Assembly (NCBI GenBank): GCA_018402455.1
Contig: JAGYIG010000005.1
Span: 80,556-144,555 of the forward strand
Direction of reading: 5' to 3'
From: Opitutaceae bacterium
GTDB lineage: Bacteria > Verrucomicrobiota > Verrucomicrobiia > Opitutales > Opitutaceae
DNA: 64,000 nucleotides
Shown here: piece by piece, positions 27,608-36,389 of the stretch
How positions within the stretch are numbered: position 1 is the stretch's first letter
Layout of the letters: each line of letters opens with the position of its first letter
Program-made: the position numbers and the translations under genes
The notes under the pieces: generated by a model
What the model was told of the DNA's origin: nothing
Seen by the model: the letters and a program-made list of their open reading frames with translations, nothing else
Databases searched by the model: none

Positions 27608-30600
27608 TCAGGTCTGCGACGGCTGGGGGGCCGGATCGGCGGCGGGGTCAGTCGCCGGCGCGGGAGCCAAGGGGTCAGCGTGACGTTTGCCGGAAAACTG
27701 AGCGTAAAGGGTGGGAATGACAATCAGGGTCAGTGCCATCGAGACGGCCAGACCGGCGATTACCGTGATCGCCATGGGCGTGCGGATTTCGGAACCCTCG
27801 CCCAGGCCCAGGGCCATGGGCGTGAGGCCGAGCACGGTGGTGAGCGTGGTCATCAAGATCGGACGGAGGCGGGCTTTGCCTGCTTCGATAATCGCCTCGG
27901 TGCGGTCGATGCCGCGGTCCTGCAGCGTGTTGATGTAGTCGACCAGCACGATGGCATTGTTCACCACGATTCCGGCGAGAATGATCAGGCCAATGAAGAC
28001 CATGATCGAGATCGAGATGCCCAGCATGAACAGACCGGCGATCACACCGATGAGCGCCAGCGGCACCGTCATCATGATCAGAAAGGGCTGCACCAGCGAT
28101 TCGAACTGACTCGCCATGACGATGTAGACGAGGAACAGCGCGAGGGCGAAGGCGAGTAACAGGCTGTTGAGGGAGGTCTGCATTTCCTCGTTTTGTCCGG
28201 CGATGGCGTAGTCAAATCCCGGCGGATAGTCGAGGTCACGCATGACGGTCGTGATGTCCCGCGAAACCGTGGCCAGATCGGCGCCCGAAAGGTTGGCGTA
28301 GATCACGGCGCTGCGGGTTTGGTTGATCCGGCGAATCTCGCTCGGTCCCTCATTCACTTGGAGTTCGGCCACGGCGGACAGGGGAATCGGGATCGGCCCG
28401 CCCGGATTGACGATGAGTTGGCTGAGCTCGTTCAGACCGAGGCGATCGGGCTCCTCTAGTCGGACGAGGATATCAATGAGGCGCTCCGCTTGGCGGTATT
28501 CCGTGGCGACGGATCCTTGCACCTTATGGCGGACGAGTTCGGCCACCCGGCGCAACGAGAGATCATATTCGGCCAGGGCTTCGCGGTTATAGACGATGCG
28601 GATCTCAGGGTTGCCCGACTGCAGGCTGGAGCGCACGTCGACCAAGCCAGGGATCTCGGCGAGGCGGGACTCAGCCGTGCGGGCCAGGTTGCGGAGCTCT
28701 TGTAATTGGAAACCGCGAATCTCCACCTCCACCGGGCTTCGGAACGAAAACAAAGCCGGGTAACTCACTTCCAGATCGAGTTCGGGGAAATCCGCGAATT
28801 GTTGGCGCACCCGTTCGATCACCGCGTCCTCGACGGCGATGCCGGAGTCGGGTTGCAGGCGCACGGTCACCCGGGCGGTGTGCTCGCCGGCTTCGGCGGC
28901 CCGGGTGGCGTTGGCTTCGGCCCCGGCGGTGACTGCGGTCATCGCGACCGCGGAGTCGGCCAGCATAGAGTCCTCGATGGTGCGGGCGACTTCGTAGGTG
29001 CGCTCGATGGGGGTGCCGACGGGCAGGGTGATGTCCAGATTGAACTCACCCTGATTGACTTGTGGAATCAACTCCCGGCCCAGGCGCGGCAGCAGCACAA
29101 TCCAGCAGGTCACAAACAAAGCCACGGCCACCCCGATCACCGCCCAACGGTTGCGCAGGGCCGCGCGCAACATGACCGGATACACCTCCTGGAGCACGCC
29201 GAAGCCACGATTGAACCCCGCCAGCACCGGAGAAACGAGCGGTGTAATAATGAGACGGATACACCGAACGGTCACGATCACTCCGGCCGCCACATTCAGC
29301 ACGGTCACCTGCCCGACGACGCTGATGAGACGCACGATCAAACTGAAGACGCTGCGCATGATCCAGAACGGCAGGGCCACGAGCCAACTCAGGCCGCGCA
29401 GGAACCGTCCCAGCCAGCCGGGTCGGCCGGAGGTCCAGCCGGCCAGTCGGCCAACGCCGGCACCGAAGTCTTGGGCGGTGGTGACCACGAGGAAGCCGCT
29501 CCATACTTGGCTACCGCTCAGCCGGCCCAAGTGATCAGAGGCCAAGAAGCCCGCCACGCGTTGCCAGAGGGATGGGGTTTTACGGCGGCCGACGAGCCAC
29601 CAAAGGGGGGAGAGCACGATCACGACCGGGGTGACCACGAGCTTGAGGAGCACCACCAAAAGCAGAGTGAAAGACAGCAGGGCGCGGGCGATTGCCAGGC
29701 CGACACTTCGGCCGGCCCCCTGCGCCCGCTGTAACCAGGCCGCGCCTTCCTGGCGGGCGGGAAACTGCAGGAACGGGCGTTCCGTCTGGTCGCCGGTGAA
29801 GGATGCGGCGGAAGCGGTGAAGTCGCGGGAGGCGAGCATCGGAATGAAAAACAAGGCCGCGGCCAGTGAGGCCAGCAGCGAGAACACCACCGTCAACGCC
29901 ATGTCGCCAAACACCTGACCGGCGACACCCTCGACAAATACGATCGGGAAAAACACGGCGACGGTCGTGGCTGGCGAAGCCGTTACGGCCATGCCCACTT
30001 CACTCACGCCCCGCACGACGGCCGTGCTCAAAGGATCGCCTTCCTCGCGACAGCGGAAAATCGATTCCAGCACGACGATGGCGTTGTCGACCAACATGCC
30101 CACCCCGAGGGCCAACCCGCCGAGCGAGATGATGTTGAGCGAAACGTCACTGATGAACATCGGCGCAAAGGTCGCGACGATGGAAATGGGAATGCAGATG
30201 CCGATGATGACGGTCTGGCCGAGATTGCGCAGGAAAACGAAGAGCACGATGACAGCGATGAACGCGCCAAAGAGGGCGTTGTTCTTCACCTCATCGATGG
30301 AGTTGCGGATAAAAATGGATTGGTCGGCGAGGGTTTGAATCGAGGCCTCATCGGGGAGCTGAAACTCGAGATAATCCGTCATCTGCAGGAAACGCATGAC
30401 GCGCTCAGCTTCCTCGCGGCGGGTTTGGTCGAACCGACCGCGCCCCCGGCCTTTGCCCTGGGCCTCGGGGGCGGGTTTGGACTCGGCGACATTTTTCTTT
30501 GCGGGAGGGGCGGTCTTGGATCCGGGGGGGAGTTCGTTGGCAACGTAGGCTTGTTGCTCGGGGGTGCCGTAGATCGCGGCGCTGACCCGGCGGGCGACTT

Positions 30601-31495
30601 CCACGATATTGGCATCGGCCTCCTTGTAGAGTTCGAGCTCGATGCTCTCCTGACCCTTCACCGCGGTGATGACCTCGCGGTCCCGGTGGTAGCGCGAGAC
30701 GGTGCCGATGTCGCGCACGCGGATATCCACCCCGTTTTGGGAGGCAATGATGAGTTCCTCAATCTCTTCCAACGAACGAAGTTCATTCATGGTGCGAATG
30801 AGATACTCGGTTTGGCCCTCGCTGAGGTTGCCTCCGGGCAGGTTCACATTCCCCTGTGCCAGCCGTTGATTGATTTGGTTGATGTCGAGCCCGAGGGTGG
30901 AGAGGCGCGATTCGTCGATGGCCACGAGGAAGAGCTCTTCGAGCCCACCCTTCACCTTCACGGCGGCCACGCCCTCTAGCGATTCGAGACGGCGTTTGAT
31001 ATCGTATTCGGCCAGGTAGCGCAGGTCGTAGAGGGACTGCGGCCCGGCGAGACCAAAACGCATGACGGGATCCAGGGTCGGATCGTAGCGCAGCAGGATC
31101 GGGCGTTCGGCGTCGTCGGGCATGCGCACGCGGTCCACCTTCTCGCGGACATCAGCCGCGACGGTGTTCATGTCGGTTTCCCAACCAAACTCCATGATGA
31201 CGTCGGATTGGCCGGCTTTCGAAATAGAGCTGATCGAGGTGAGGCCGGGCACGATGCCCAGCTCCTGTTCGAGGCGTTGGGAAATGGTGTTCTCGATCTC
31301 CTCGGGGGCGGTGCCGGGATATTCTGTGCGCACCGTCAGCGACGGGTAGCTCATGTCGGGCATGAGCGTGAGGGCGAGACGGTTGTAGGAAACCCAACCG
31401 AAGACCACGACGGCCAGCACCACCATGAGGATGGCGACAGGGCGCCGCGTGGTGAAGGCGAAGGTGGAGTCCTCGGGGTTGAAACGTCGGGGCAT
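27608..31495 (-). CDS. RND efflux permease with extra membrane insertion (pump 2)
   Basis: At 1295 residues it is about 250 longer than usual RND permeases (about 1030-1050). The core is normal: TM1 at 19-38, TM4 motif ALGVGMLVDNAIVVLES and TM10 motif ILAGIVVNNAIVLVD. Two insertions explain the length: a basic Pro/Ala/Lys-rich stretch at about 310-375 (GSKTAPPAKKNVAESK) in the first periplasmic half before TM2, and about 200 residues at about 560-765 between TM6 and TM7. The second holds at least three hydrophobic segments (about 603-635, 700-727 and 729-757). It lies 29 bp behind the lipoprotein adaptor gene and 13 bp before pump 3. Role of the insertions unknown. Confidence 0.88.
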   Translation of the reverse strand: MPRRFNPEDSTFAFTTRRPVAILMVVLAVVVFGWVSYNRLALTLMPDMSYPSLTVRTEYPGTAPEEIENTISQRLEQELGIVPGLTSISSISKAGQSDVIMEFGWETDMNTVAADVREKVDRVRMPDDAERPILLRYDPTLDPVMRFGLAGPQSLYDLRYLAEYDIKRRLESLEGVAAVKVKGGLEELFLVAIDESRLSTLGLDINQINQRLAQGNVNLPGGNLSEGQTEYLIRTMNELRSLEEIEELIIASQNGVDIRVRDIGTVSRYHRDREVITAVKGQESIELELYKEADANIVEVARRVSAAIYGTPEQQAYVANELPPGSKTAPPAKKNVAESKPAPEAQGKGRGRGRFDQTRREEAERVMRFLQMTDYLEFQLPDEASIQTLADQSIFIRNSIDEVKNNALFGAFIAVIVLFVFLRNLGQTVIIGICIPISIVATFAPMFISDVSLNIISLGGLALGVGMLVDNAIVVLESIFRCREEGDPLSTAVVRGVSEVGMAVTASPATTVAVFFPIVFVEGVAGQVFGDMALTVVFSLLASLAAALFFIPMLASRDFTASAASFTGDQTERPFLQFPARQEGAAWLQRAQGAGRSVGLAIARALLSFTLLLVVLLKLVVTPVVIVLSPLWWLVGRRKTPSLWQRVAGFLASDHLGRLSGSQVWSGFLVVTTAQDFGAGVGRLAGWTSGRPGWLGRFLRGLSWLVALPFWIMRSVFSLIVRLISVVGQVTVLNVAAGVIVTVRCIRLIITPLVSPVLAGFNRGFGVLQEVYPVMLRAALRNRWAVIGVAVALFVTCWIVLLPRLGRELIPQVNQGEFNLDITLPVGTPIERTYEVARTIEDSMLADSAVAMTAVTAGAEANATRAAEAGEHTARVTVRLQPDSGIAVEDAVIERVRQQFADFPELDLEVSYPALFSFRSPVEVEIRGFQLQELRNLARTAESRLAEIPGLVDVRSSLQSGNPEIRIVYNREALAEYDLSLRRVAELVRHKVQGSVATEYRQAERLIDILVRLEEPDRLGLNELSQLIVNPGGPIPIPLSAVAELQVNEGPSEIRRINQTRSAVIYANLSGADLATVSRDITTVMRDLDYPPGFDYAIAGQNEEMQTSLNSLLLAFALALFLVYIVMASQFESLVQPFLIMMTVPLALIGVIAGLFMLGISISIMVFIGLIILAGIVVNNAIVLVDYINTLQDRGIDRTEAIIEAGKARLRPILMTTLTTVLGLTPMALGLGEGSEIRTPMAITVIAGLAVSMALTLIVIPTLYAQFSGKRHADPLAPAPATDPAADPAPQPSQT

Positions 31496-31524
31496 GGCCG
31501 GATGCGTCTGGGGGGGGCGGTCGA

Positions 31525-32703
31525 TCAGGATTCTTCGGCCTGGTCTTCCGGAGTGTCAGCCTCGGCGACTTGCGGAGCGTCCGGCAGCAAGTCCGGATTA
31601 ACGACTTTGACCGGGGACTCGTCCTTGAGGCCGGACTGGCCGAGGATGATGACGGGGTCTCCCTCGGCAAGTCCGGCCCGCACCTCGATGGTGTCGGAGG
31701 TTTCGAAACCGGCCTGCAGCGGCAGGCGATGGGCGGTGCCGTCGCGGACGGTGAAGATGAATTGATTGCCCCCATCGTAGACGATGGCGCGTTTGGGGAC
31801 GAGCAGGGCATCGTCCCGCTCCTCGGTGGTGATGGTCGCTTTGACGAAGAGTCCGGGCAGGACATCATACTCCGGATTCGACATGCCCACGGTGACCTTA
31901 AACGTGCCGCTTTGCGGATCGATCACGGGACTGATGCGTTTGACCCAACCCTCGAATTGGCGGTCAGGCAGAAACTCCGAAGTGATGACGGCGGGCTGGT
32001 CCTTGGCGACCTGCGGCAGGTAACGGCCCGGCACGAACACCCGGGCCACCATGTCCTGCAGGCTGACCAAGGAGAACAGCTTGGTATTGTTGCCGACGCG
32101 GGCTCCGGCTTGGACCTCGCGCTCGGAGATGACGCCGTCAAACGGAGCGCGCACCGTCGCGTGATCGAGCTGGATCTTGGCCCGTTCGAGGCGAAGCCGC
32201 ATCTGCTCGAGCTGGAATTTGGCGTTTTCGTATTCCTGCTGGTTGATCAGGTTGCGCTGGTAGAGGCTTTCACTGCGGGCGAAGTTGGCCTGCTCGCGGT
32301 CGAGATTGACCTGAGCCTCGTCGGCATCGACCCGCCACTCGCGGGCATCGATCTGGATCAAGGGATCCCCGGTTTTGACAAAATCTCCTTCCTCCACGAG
32401 CAGGGCCTCGACCTGACCGGCGACCTGCGGAAAGAGATCGACCGTCGATTCGGTTTCCAAGGTCGCGTTAAAGGACAAGGTGGCCGCGATCGGACCCCGG
32501 GAAACGGTGGCTATTTGGACCGGAACCGGTTCGGATTTTCTTTCCTCGCGGTCTGGACCGCCCGCTTTTTCAGCCGAATTTGAGTTTTCGGCGGTGGCTT
32601 CGCCGTCGGCGGAGCCACAGCCCCCGAGCAGGAGGATTCCGCTTAATGGCAATAGGGCCAACGGCCCGAGTCGGAGGAAGGAGGACGAGGTGAAGTTTTT
32701 CAC
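31525..32703 (-). CDS. RND adaptor lipoprotein
   Basis: The 392-residue protein has a lipoprotein signal with lipobox SGILLLGGC (Cys at about 29) followed by a disordered Glu/Ser-rich stretch. Adaptor domains follow: ATLSFNATLETESTVDLFPQVAGQVEALLVEEGDFVKTGD (lipoyl half), a hairpin rich in Gln/Arg/Glu (about 120-170), RAPFDGVISEREVQAGARV (second lipoyl half) and beta-barrel/MP domains. It is the first gene of the run adaptor-pump 2-pump 3. No outer-membrane channel gene is present, so the system must borrow one. Confidence 0.9.
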   Translation of the reverse strand: MKNFTSSSFLRLGPLALLPLSGILLLGGCGSADGEATAENSNSAEKAGGPDREERKSEPVPVQIATVSRGPIAATLSFNATLETESTVDLFPQVAGQVEALLVEEGDFVKTGDPLIQIDAREWRVDADEAQVNLDREQANFARSESLYQRNLINQQEYENAKFQLEQMRLRLERAKIQLDHATVRAPFDGVISEREVQAGARVGNNTKLFSLVSLQDMVARVFVPGRYLPQVAKDQPAVITSEFLPDRQFEGWVKRISPVIDPQSGTFKVTVGMSNPEYDVLPGLFVKATITTEERDDALLVPKRAIVYDGGNQFIFTVRDGTAHRLPLQAGFETSDTIEVRAGLAEGDPVIILGQSGLKDESPVKVVNPDLLPDAPQVAEADTPEDQAEES

Positions 32704-32889
32704 GGCAGCAGTAGCGAATCAGAACGAAATAGGAAAGCGAACCCGGGTTGAGGGTTCTAGTAATACTCGGCAGGGGGCGTTAAGTTGCGGTTTATGTGAT
32801 AAAAGGTGGTTTGGCGGGGTCAGTGCCCCCCCCGGGCAAAAAATGGCTGCGTTCCCGCACCGGCGCACTCTCAATGCAAGGGTATGCCG

Positions 32890-33591
32890 ATGGATGACAC
32901 TGACTTGACCAACTATGTTTCGCGGGTGCGCCTGATCGGCGATCTGGGCGAGGGCCTGGTCAAGAGTCTCGCGGGTTTCAGCAAAGGTCGCCACACGGTG
33001 CCCGATCAGGTGTCACCGGCCACGCGGACTTTTTTTGGGCGGCTGTGTCAGGATCGAATTACCCAGGAAGCCGAGGATTGGTTTCAGCGGGCCCGGGCCC
33101 AGCTGGACTACAAACGCAAGGATCTGACCCTCGAGGTGACCTCGCCCTGTGCGGTGCTGACCGCCAAGGACTTTATCTTTGAGATCGCCTACGCGTTAAA
33201 CCCCGACGACCCCTCGCGGTATGAAGGCAGGCAGACCCTCTCGGAAGTGCAGGCCGGGTGTTTGGGCGCCGATTCGTTTGAACAGTTGTTTGCCGGTCAG
33301 TTCAGCGAGATGGCGTTTGATCTGACCAAGGGGGTATCGGTCGAAGCCGTGATTGATGCGGTGGAGGATTTGGATGGTGCGACCGGTCTGCGAGTGGACT
33401 ATCCCTCCGACTACTCCCGTTGCGTGCTCACGGTGACCGATATTGAGGCGACGGTGGAGTGTGATGGCTCTTCGTTGGCGATGCGATTTCCCCGGGCGGG
33501 TGCGCCCCATGAGCTGATCGAAGCGTTTGCGGCGGTGCGGCACGCCTTTCGTCTGAGCAAGAAGACGGCGTTGGCCGGACTCTTGGCCTAA
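32890..33591 (+). CDS. Conserved-looking hypothetical protein
   Basis: About 233 residues from ATG 32890 (MDDTDLTNYVSRVRLIGDL), chosen because AAGG lies 7 bp upstream; ATG 32884 is also in frame. It is soluble, without signal peptide or membrane segment. No known motif seen. The composition is ordinary, with alternating strands and helices (KDLTLEVTSPCAVLTAKDFIFEIAYAL; SRCVLTVTDIEATVECDG). It is divergent from the adaptor gene with a 186-bp gap. Function unknown; a cytoplasmic protein is inferred. Confidence 0.7.
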   Translation: MDDTDLTNYVSRVRLIGDLGEGLVKSLAGFSKGRHTVPDQVSPATRTFFGRLCQDRITQEAEDWFQRARAQLDYKRKDLTLEVTSPCAVLTAKDFIFEIAYALNPDDPSRYEGRQTLSEVQAGCLGADSFEQLFAGQFSEMAFDLTKGVSVEAVIDAVEDLDGATGLRVDYPSDYSRCVLTVTDIEATVECDGSSLAMRFPRAGAPHELIEAFAAVRHAFRLSKKTALAGLLA

Positions 33592-33693
33592 GCAAGCTCG
33601 GGGAATACACGAAGCGGGCGAACGCTTTTATTGGGGGCGACGGTCGGCGGCTTTGTTCCGGTTTCTGACAGGGCCGGCCCGTCCGATCCCGGA

Positions 33694-34041
33694 CTATGGA
33701 TGTCCTGCCGTGGTGTCAGGATCGGGCTCAATCAATAATTCCATAAGAGTTCGATGAATATCAGTGTTGTCCAACGAGCCCGCAAAATGCTCCGCCCCGG
33801 GCCCCAGAGCGAACAGCGGCACAGGGGCCGCGGTGTGGTCCTCGGTCGAAAAATGGGCGGTCATTCCCTCGGCTCCGGCGGCCGTGAGGGTCAGTCCGCC
33901 ACATTCGTGGTCTGCGGTGACCACCACCAAGGTTTCACCGTTGGTCTCGGCAAACTCCCGGATCCTGGCGACCGCTTGGTCCAGCTGATAGACGGCGTTC
34001 GCGACGAGCATGGCCTCATTTTTGTATCCATAAGATGGATA
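33694..34041 (-). pseudogene. Alkaline phosphatase, C-terminal remnant
   Basis: The stretch encodes the last third of an alkaline phosphatase: KNEAMLVANAVYQLDQAVARI, then VVVTADHECGGLTLTAAGAEG (a metal-binding His region) and the terminal SLDNTDIHRTLMELL. The frame upstream is closed by TAA at 34042-34044 after only 116 codons, and no further homology is seen, so about 300 N-terminal residues with the catalytic Ser are missing. Right at the breakpoint lies a 7-bp inverted repeat (TATCCAT/ATGGATA, 34025-34041). Most likely a deletion remnant. Confidence 0.75.
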
Positions 34042-34298
34042 TTAACGGGTTATCGAGCAAGGGACGGATGCCGTTTTGATGCGGTCATTTTCAGTTGGCG
34101 GTTGACCGACCTGATAACGCGACGTTCTCTCAGGCACTCACCGGTCAGCCGCCGAGACCTCCTGTCCCGCGGTCTGACTTTTGATTAAAACTCGTTCAAC
34201 GCCTCACTTCCGCCATCGCTTGTCCTCCAGCCAACGTGGGTTTCCTTCGGAGCCCCGATGCTACCGGTAATCCCGCCCCACCGCTTCGTTGTCATCGA

Positions 34299-34415
34299 GG
34301 GTGGAGCCACCGGAGGGGTGTGGCCAAGGCGATTCGGTCCTCCTCGGGAGGATTGGGGTGGGACGGCCTCACCGTCCGAGAGGCAGAGCACCCCAGGGGC
34401 AAGGCATTTTGCCCC
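34299..34415 (+). promoter_or_regulatory. Hairpin-rich leader of the betaine operon
   Basis: Between the phosphatase remnant and the betaine genes, 385 bp hold no gene but several perfect stems in a row: TCCTCC/GGAGGA (34338-34352), GGACGG/CCGTCC (34361-34377) and GGGGCAA/TTGCCCC (34396-34415), plus a weaker GGTG/CACC at about 34300. The last one ends 11 bp before ATG 34427, and no Shine-Dalgarno sequence is present, so the start region itself is structured. An RNA-level control of betaine synthesis, for example by salt, is possible. Confidence 0.45.
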
Positions 34416-34426
34416 CCCACCATCAC

Positions 34427-35311
34427 ATGAAAACAACACCGCTACCGCAGGAATCGGAACAGGATTACGGGCAAAACCCGACCTCAATCCGTCAAACCGA
34501 CAAATATAAATCTGAATACGTCCATGGCTTCGTGGAGAAATGGGACCAGTTGATTGACTGGAAGGCCCGCGCCGAGAGCGAAGGCAGTTTCTTCATTGAC
34601 GAGCTGAAAAAGCGTGGGGCCAAGCGTATCCTTGATGTGGCTACAGGCACCGGCTTCCATTCGGTCCGACTATTGGCGGAGGGCTTTGATGTGGTCAGCG
34701 CCGACGGCAGCCCGCAAATGCTGGCCAAGGCCTTTCACAACGGCACCAATCATGGTCATATCCTGCGCACGGTGCAGGCGGACTGGCGGTGGTTGAACCG
34801 CGATGTGCACGGCAAGTTCGATGCCATTATCTGTCTGGGCAATTCCTTCACCCATCTTTTCAGCGAGCAGGACCGTCGCAAGACCCTGGCCGAATTCTAC
34901 GCCGCGCTCCGGCATGACGGGGTGCTGATTCTGGACCAGCGCAACTATGACGCGATTCTCGACGAGGGCTTCAGTTCCAAGCACACGTATTACTATTGTG
35001 GAGACAATGTGAAGGCGGAGCCCGAACACATGGACGAAGGGTTGGCTCGCTTCCGCTATGAGTTTCCCGACGGCTCCGCCTATCACCTCAACATGTTTCC
35101 GCTGCGGCGGGCCTACGTGGAGAGGCTGATGCGGGAAGTGGGCTTCCAGCAGATTCACTCGTTCGCCGATTTCCAGGAAACCTACCGGACCGATGATCCG
35201 GATTTCTTCATTCACATTGCGGAGAAGCGCTATCACGACGAACCGGAAGATTCGAAAGTCAGCGCTCCGCCTGCGGCGCCCACCGGCGCGGCCGTTAAAC
35301 CCAAACTCTAA
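34427..35311 (+). CDS. gsmT: Glycine/sarcosine N-methyltransferase
   Basis: About 294 residues from ATG 34427 (MKTTPLPQES); longer starts give a low-complexity N-terminus. The SAM-binding motif is AKRILDVATGTGFHSVRLLAEGFDVVSADGS, followed by the glycine-methyltransferase-like SPQMLAKAF and later EFPDGSAYHLNMFPLRRAYVE. It matches GSMT of halophiles (about 270 residues), which methylates glycine to sarcosine and dimethylglycine with SAM in the cytoplasm. The next gene, 5 bp behind, is the matching second enzyme, making the pair a complete glycine-to-betaine route. The C-terminal 20 residues are an Ala/Pro tail of no known role. Confidence 0.9.
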   Translation: MKTTPLPQESEQDYGQNPTSIRQTDKYKSEYVHGFVEKWDQLIDWKARAESEGSFFIDELKKRGAKRILDVATGTGFHSVRLLAEGFDVVSADGSPQMLAKAFHNGTNHGHILRTVQADWRWLNRDVHGKFDAIICLGNSFTHLFSEQDRRKTLAEFYAALRHDGVLILDQRNYDAILDEGFSSKHTYYYCGDNVKAEPEHMDEGLARFRYEFPDGSAYHLNMFPLRRAYVERLMREVGFQQIHSFADFQETYRTDDPDFFIHIAEKRYHDEPEDSKVSAPPAAPTGAAVKPKL

Positions 35312-35316
35312 ATCCG

Positions 35317-36165
35317 ATGACTAATTCAGATACTTTAGCCGATTCGGTTGTGGACCAAGCCCGCGACTACTACGACAGCGGCGACGCTGACAACTTCTAC
35401 TACCACGTTTGGGGAGGTGAGGACATTCACATTGGCCTCTACGAATCGCCCGATGAGCCGATTTTGGATGCCTCTCGCCGCACGGTGGAACACATTGGGC
35501 GGCGTCTCGATCACCGCCCGGCCAACACCTCGGTTTTGGACATCGGGGCCGGCTACGGGGGCGCGGCGCGTTATCTCGTGGAGCAAAAAAACTTTCGAGT
35601 GACCTGTCTCAATCTCTCCACCGTGCAGAATGAACGTAACCGCCGGCGCAACGCCGAGCTTGGTCTGTCGGACCGGATCGAGGTGATTGATGGCAGCTTC
35701 GAGGCGGTGCCGATGCCGGACGCGAGCGTCGATGTCGTTTGGTCGCAGGATGCCATCCTGCACAGCGGGCGGCGCGAGCAGGTGTTTCGGGAAGTGGACC
35801 GTGTGCTTCGACCGGGAGGGGACTTTGTTTTCACCGACCCCATGCAGGCCGAGGGCGTCGACGAGGCGGTGCTTGCGCCGGTTTTGGCCCGTATTCACCT
35901 CGCCTCGATGGGCAGCTTCGAGGCCTATCGTCGGTTCGCCGCCGCGCTGGATTGGGAGGAAGTTCAGATCGAGGACCTCAGCCCGCAGTTGGTCAACCAC
36001 TACGCCCGGGTCAAGCAGGTGCTGGAGGAGCGGGAGGAAGAGTTAAAGCAGGTGTGCACCGACGATTACCGCGAGCGCATGAAGGCCGGGTTGGACCATT
36101 GGGTGAAGGCCGGTCGCCAGAATGCTTTGGCTTGGGGAATCCTGCACTTTCGCAAACCGGCGTGA
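35317..36165 (+). CDS. sdmT: Sarcosine/dimethylglycine N-methyltransferase
   Basis: The 282-residue protein has SAM motif I VLDIGAGYGGAARYLVEQ, motif II region DVVWSQDAILHSGRREQVFREVDRVLRPGG and the early DNFYYHVWGGEDIHIGLY typical of SDMT enzymes. SDMT methylates sarcosine and dimethylglycine to glycine betaine, the compatible solute. The gene starts 5 bp behind gsmT, so both are on one transcript. Betaine made this way needs much SAM and marks organisms adapted to salt; this supports a marine or hypersaline habitat (inference). Confidence 0.92.
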   Translation: MTNSDTLADSVVDQARDYYDSGDADNFYYHVWGGEDIHIGLYESPDEPILDASRRTVEHIGRRLDHRPANTSVLDIGAGYGGAARYLVEQKNFRVTCLNLSTVQNERNRRRNAELGLSDRIEVIDGSFEAVPMPDASVDVVWSQDAILHSGRREQVFREVDRVLRPGGDFVFTDPMQAEGVDEAVLAPVLARIHLASMGSFEAYRRFAAALDWEEVQIEDLSPQLVNHYARVKQVLEEREEELKQVCTDDYRERMKAGLDHWVKAGRQNALAWGILHFRKPA

Positions 36166-36185
36166 AGGCTGGGCGCATGGTTTCG

Positions 36186-36302
36186 CCCTAACGGAAGCCG
36201 GTGAACCGTCGTTAGGGTTCATGGCTCCGCGGCTGTGTGGCCGCGGAGGCGGAGCATGGGGAAGGTGTGCCGTCAGCCTGAAACGGGGGTTTCGGCGAAA
36301 CC
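36186..36302. repeat. Cluster of three perfect inverted repeats behind the betaine operon
   Basis: Three stems follow each other: CCCTAACG/CGTTAGGG (36186-36217, 16-nt loop), CTCCGCGG/CCGCGGAG (36225-36248, 8-nt loop) and GGTTTC/GAAACC (36288-36302, 3-nt loop). They lie between convergent genes and may end the sdmT transcript, although none is followed by a T-run. Intergenic palindromic repeats are another explanation. Confidence 0.45.
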
Positions 36303-36323
36303 GCCCTACCTCGGTGAGGGTGC

Positions 36324-36352
36324 AAAAAAAAGACGCCCTGCGAGAGGGCGTC
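36324..36352 (-). terminator. Rho-independent terminator of mdh
   Basis: On the minus strand an 8-bp stem (GACGCCCT/AGGGCGTC, 5-nt loop) is followed by a run of T (the A-run at 36324-36331). It lies 38 bp behind the mdh stop codon, a classic intrinsic terminator. Confidence 0.85.
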
Positions 36353-36389
36353 GATCACTCGAAGGAGTGGGGGGATGGCCTGGCCGGGC

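Noticed and set aside
33592..33693. Possible tRNA in the gap after the hypothetical gene at 33.6 kb
   Set aside because: No acceptor-stem pairing or GTTCRAAYC T-loop found; the same holds for the other gaps I read.
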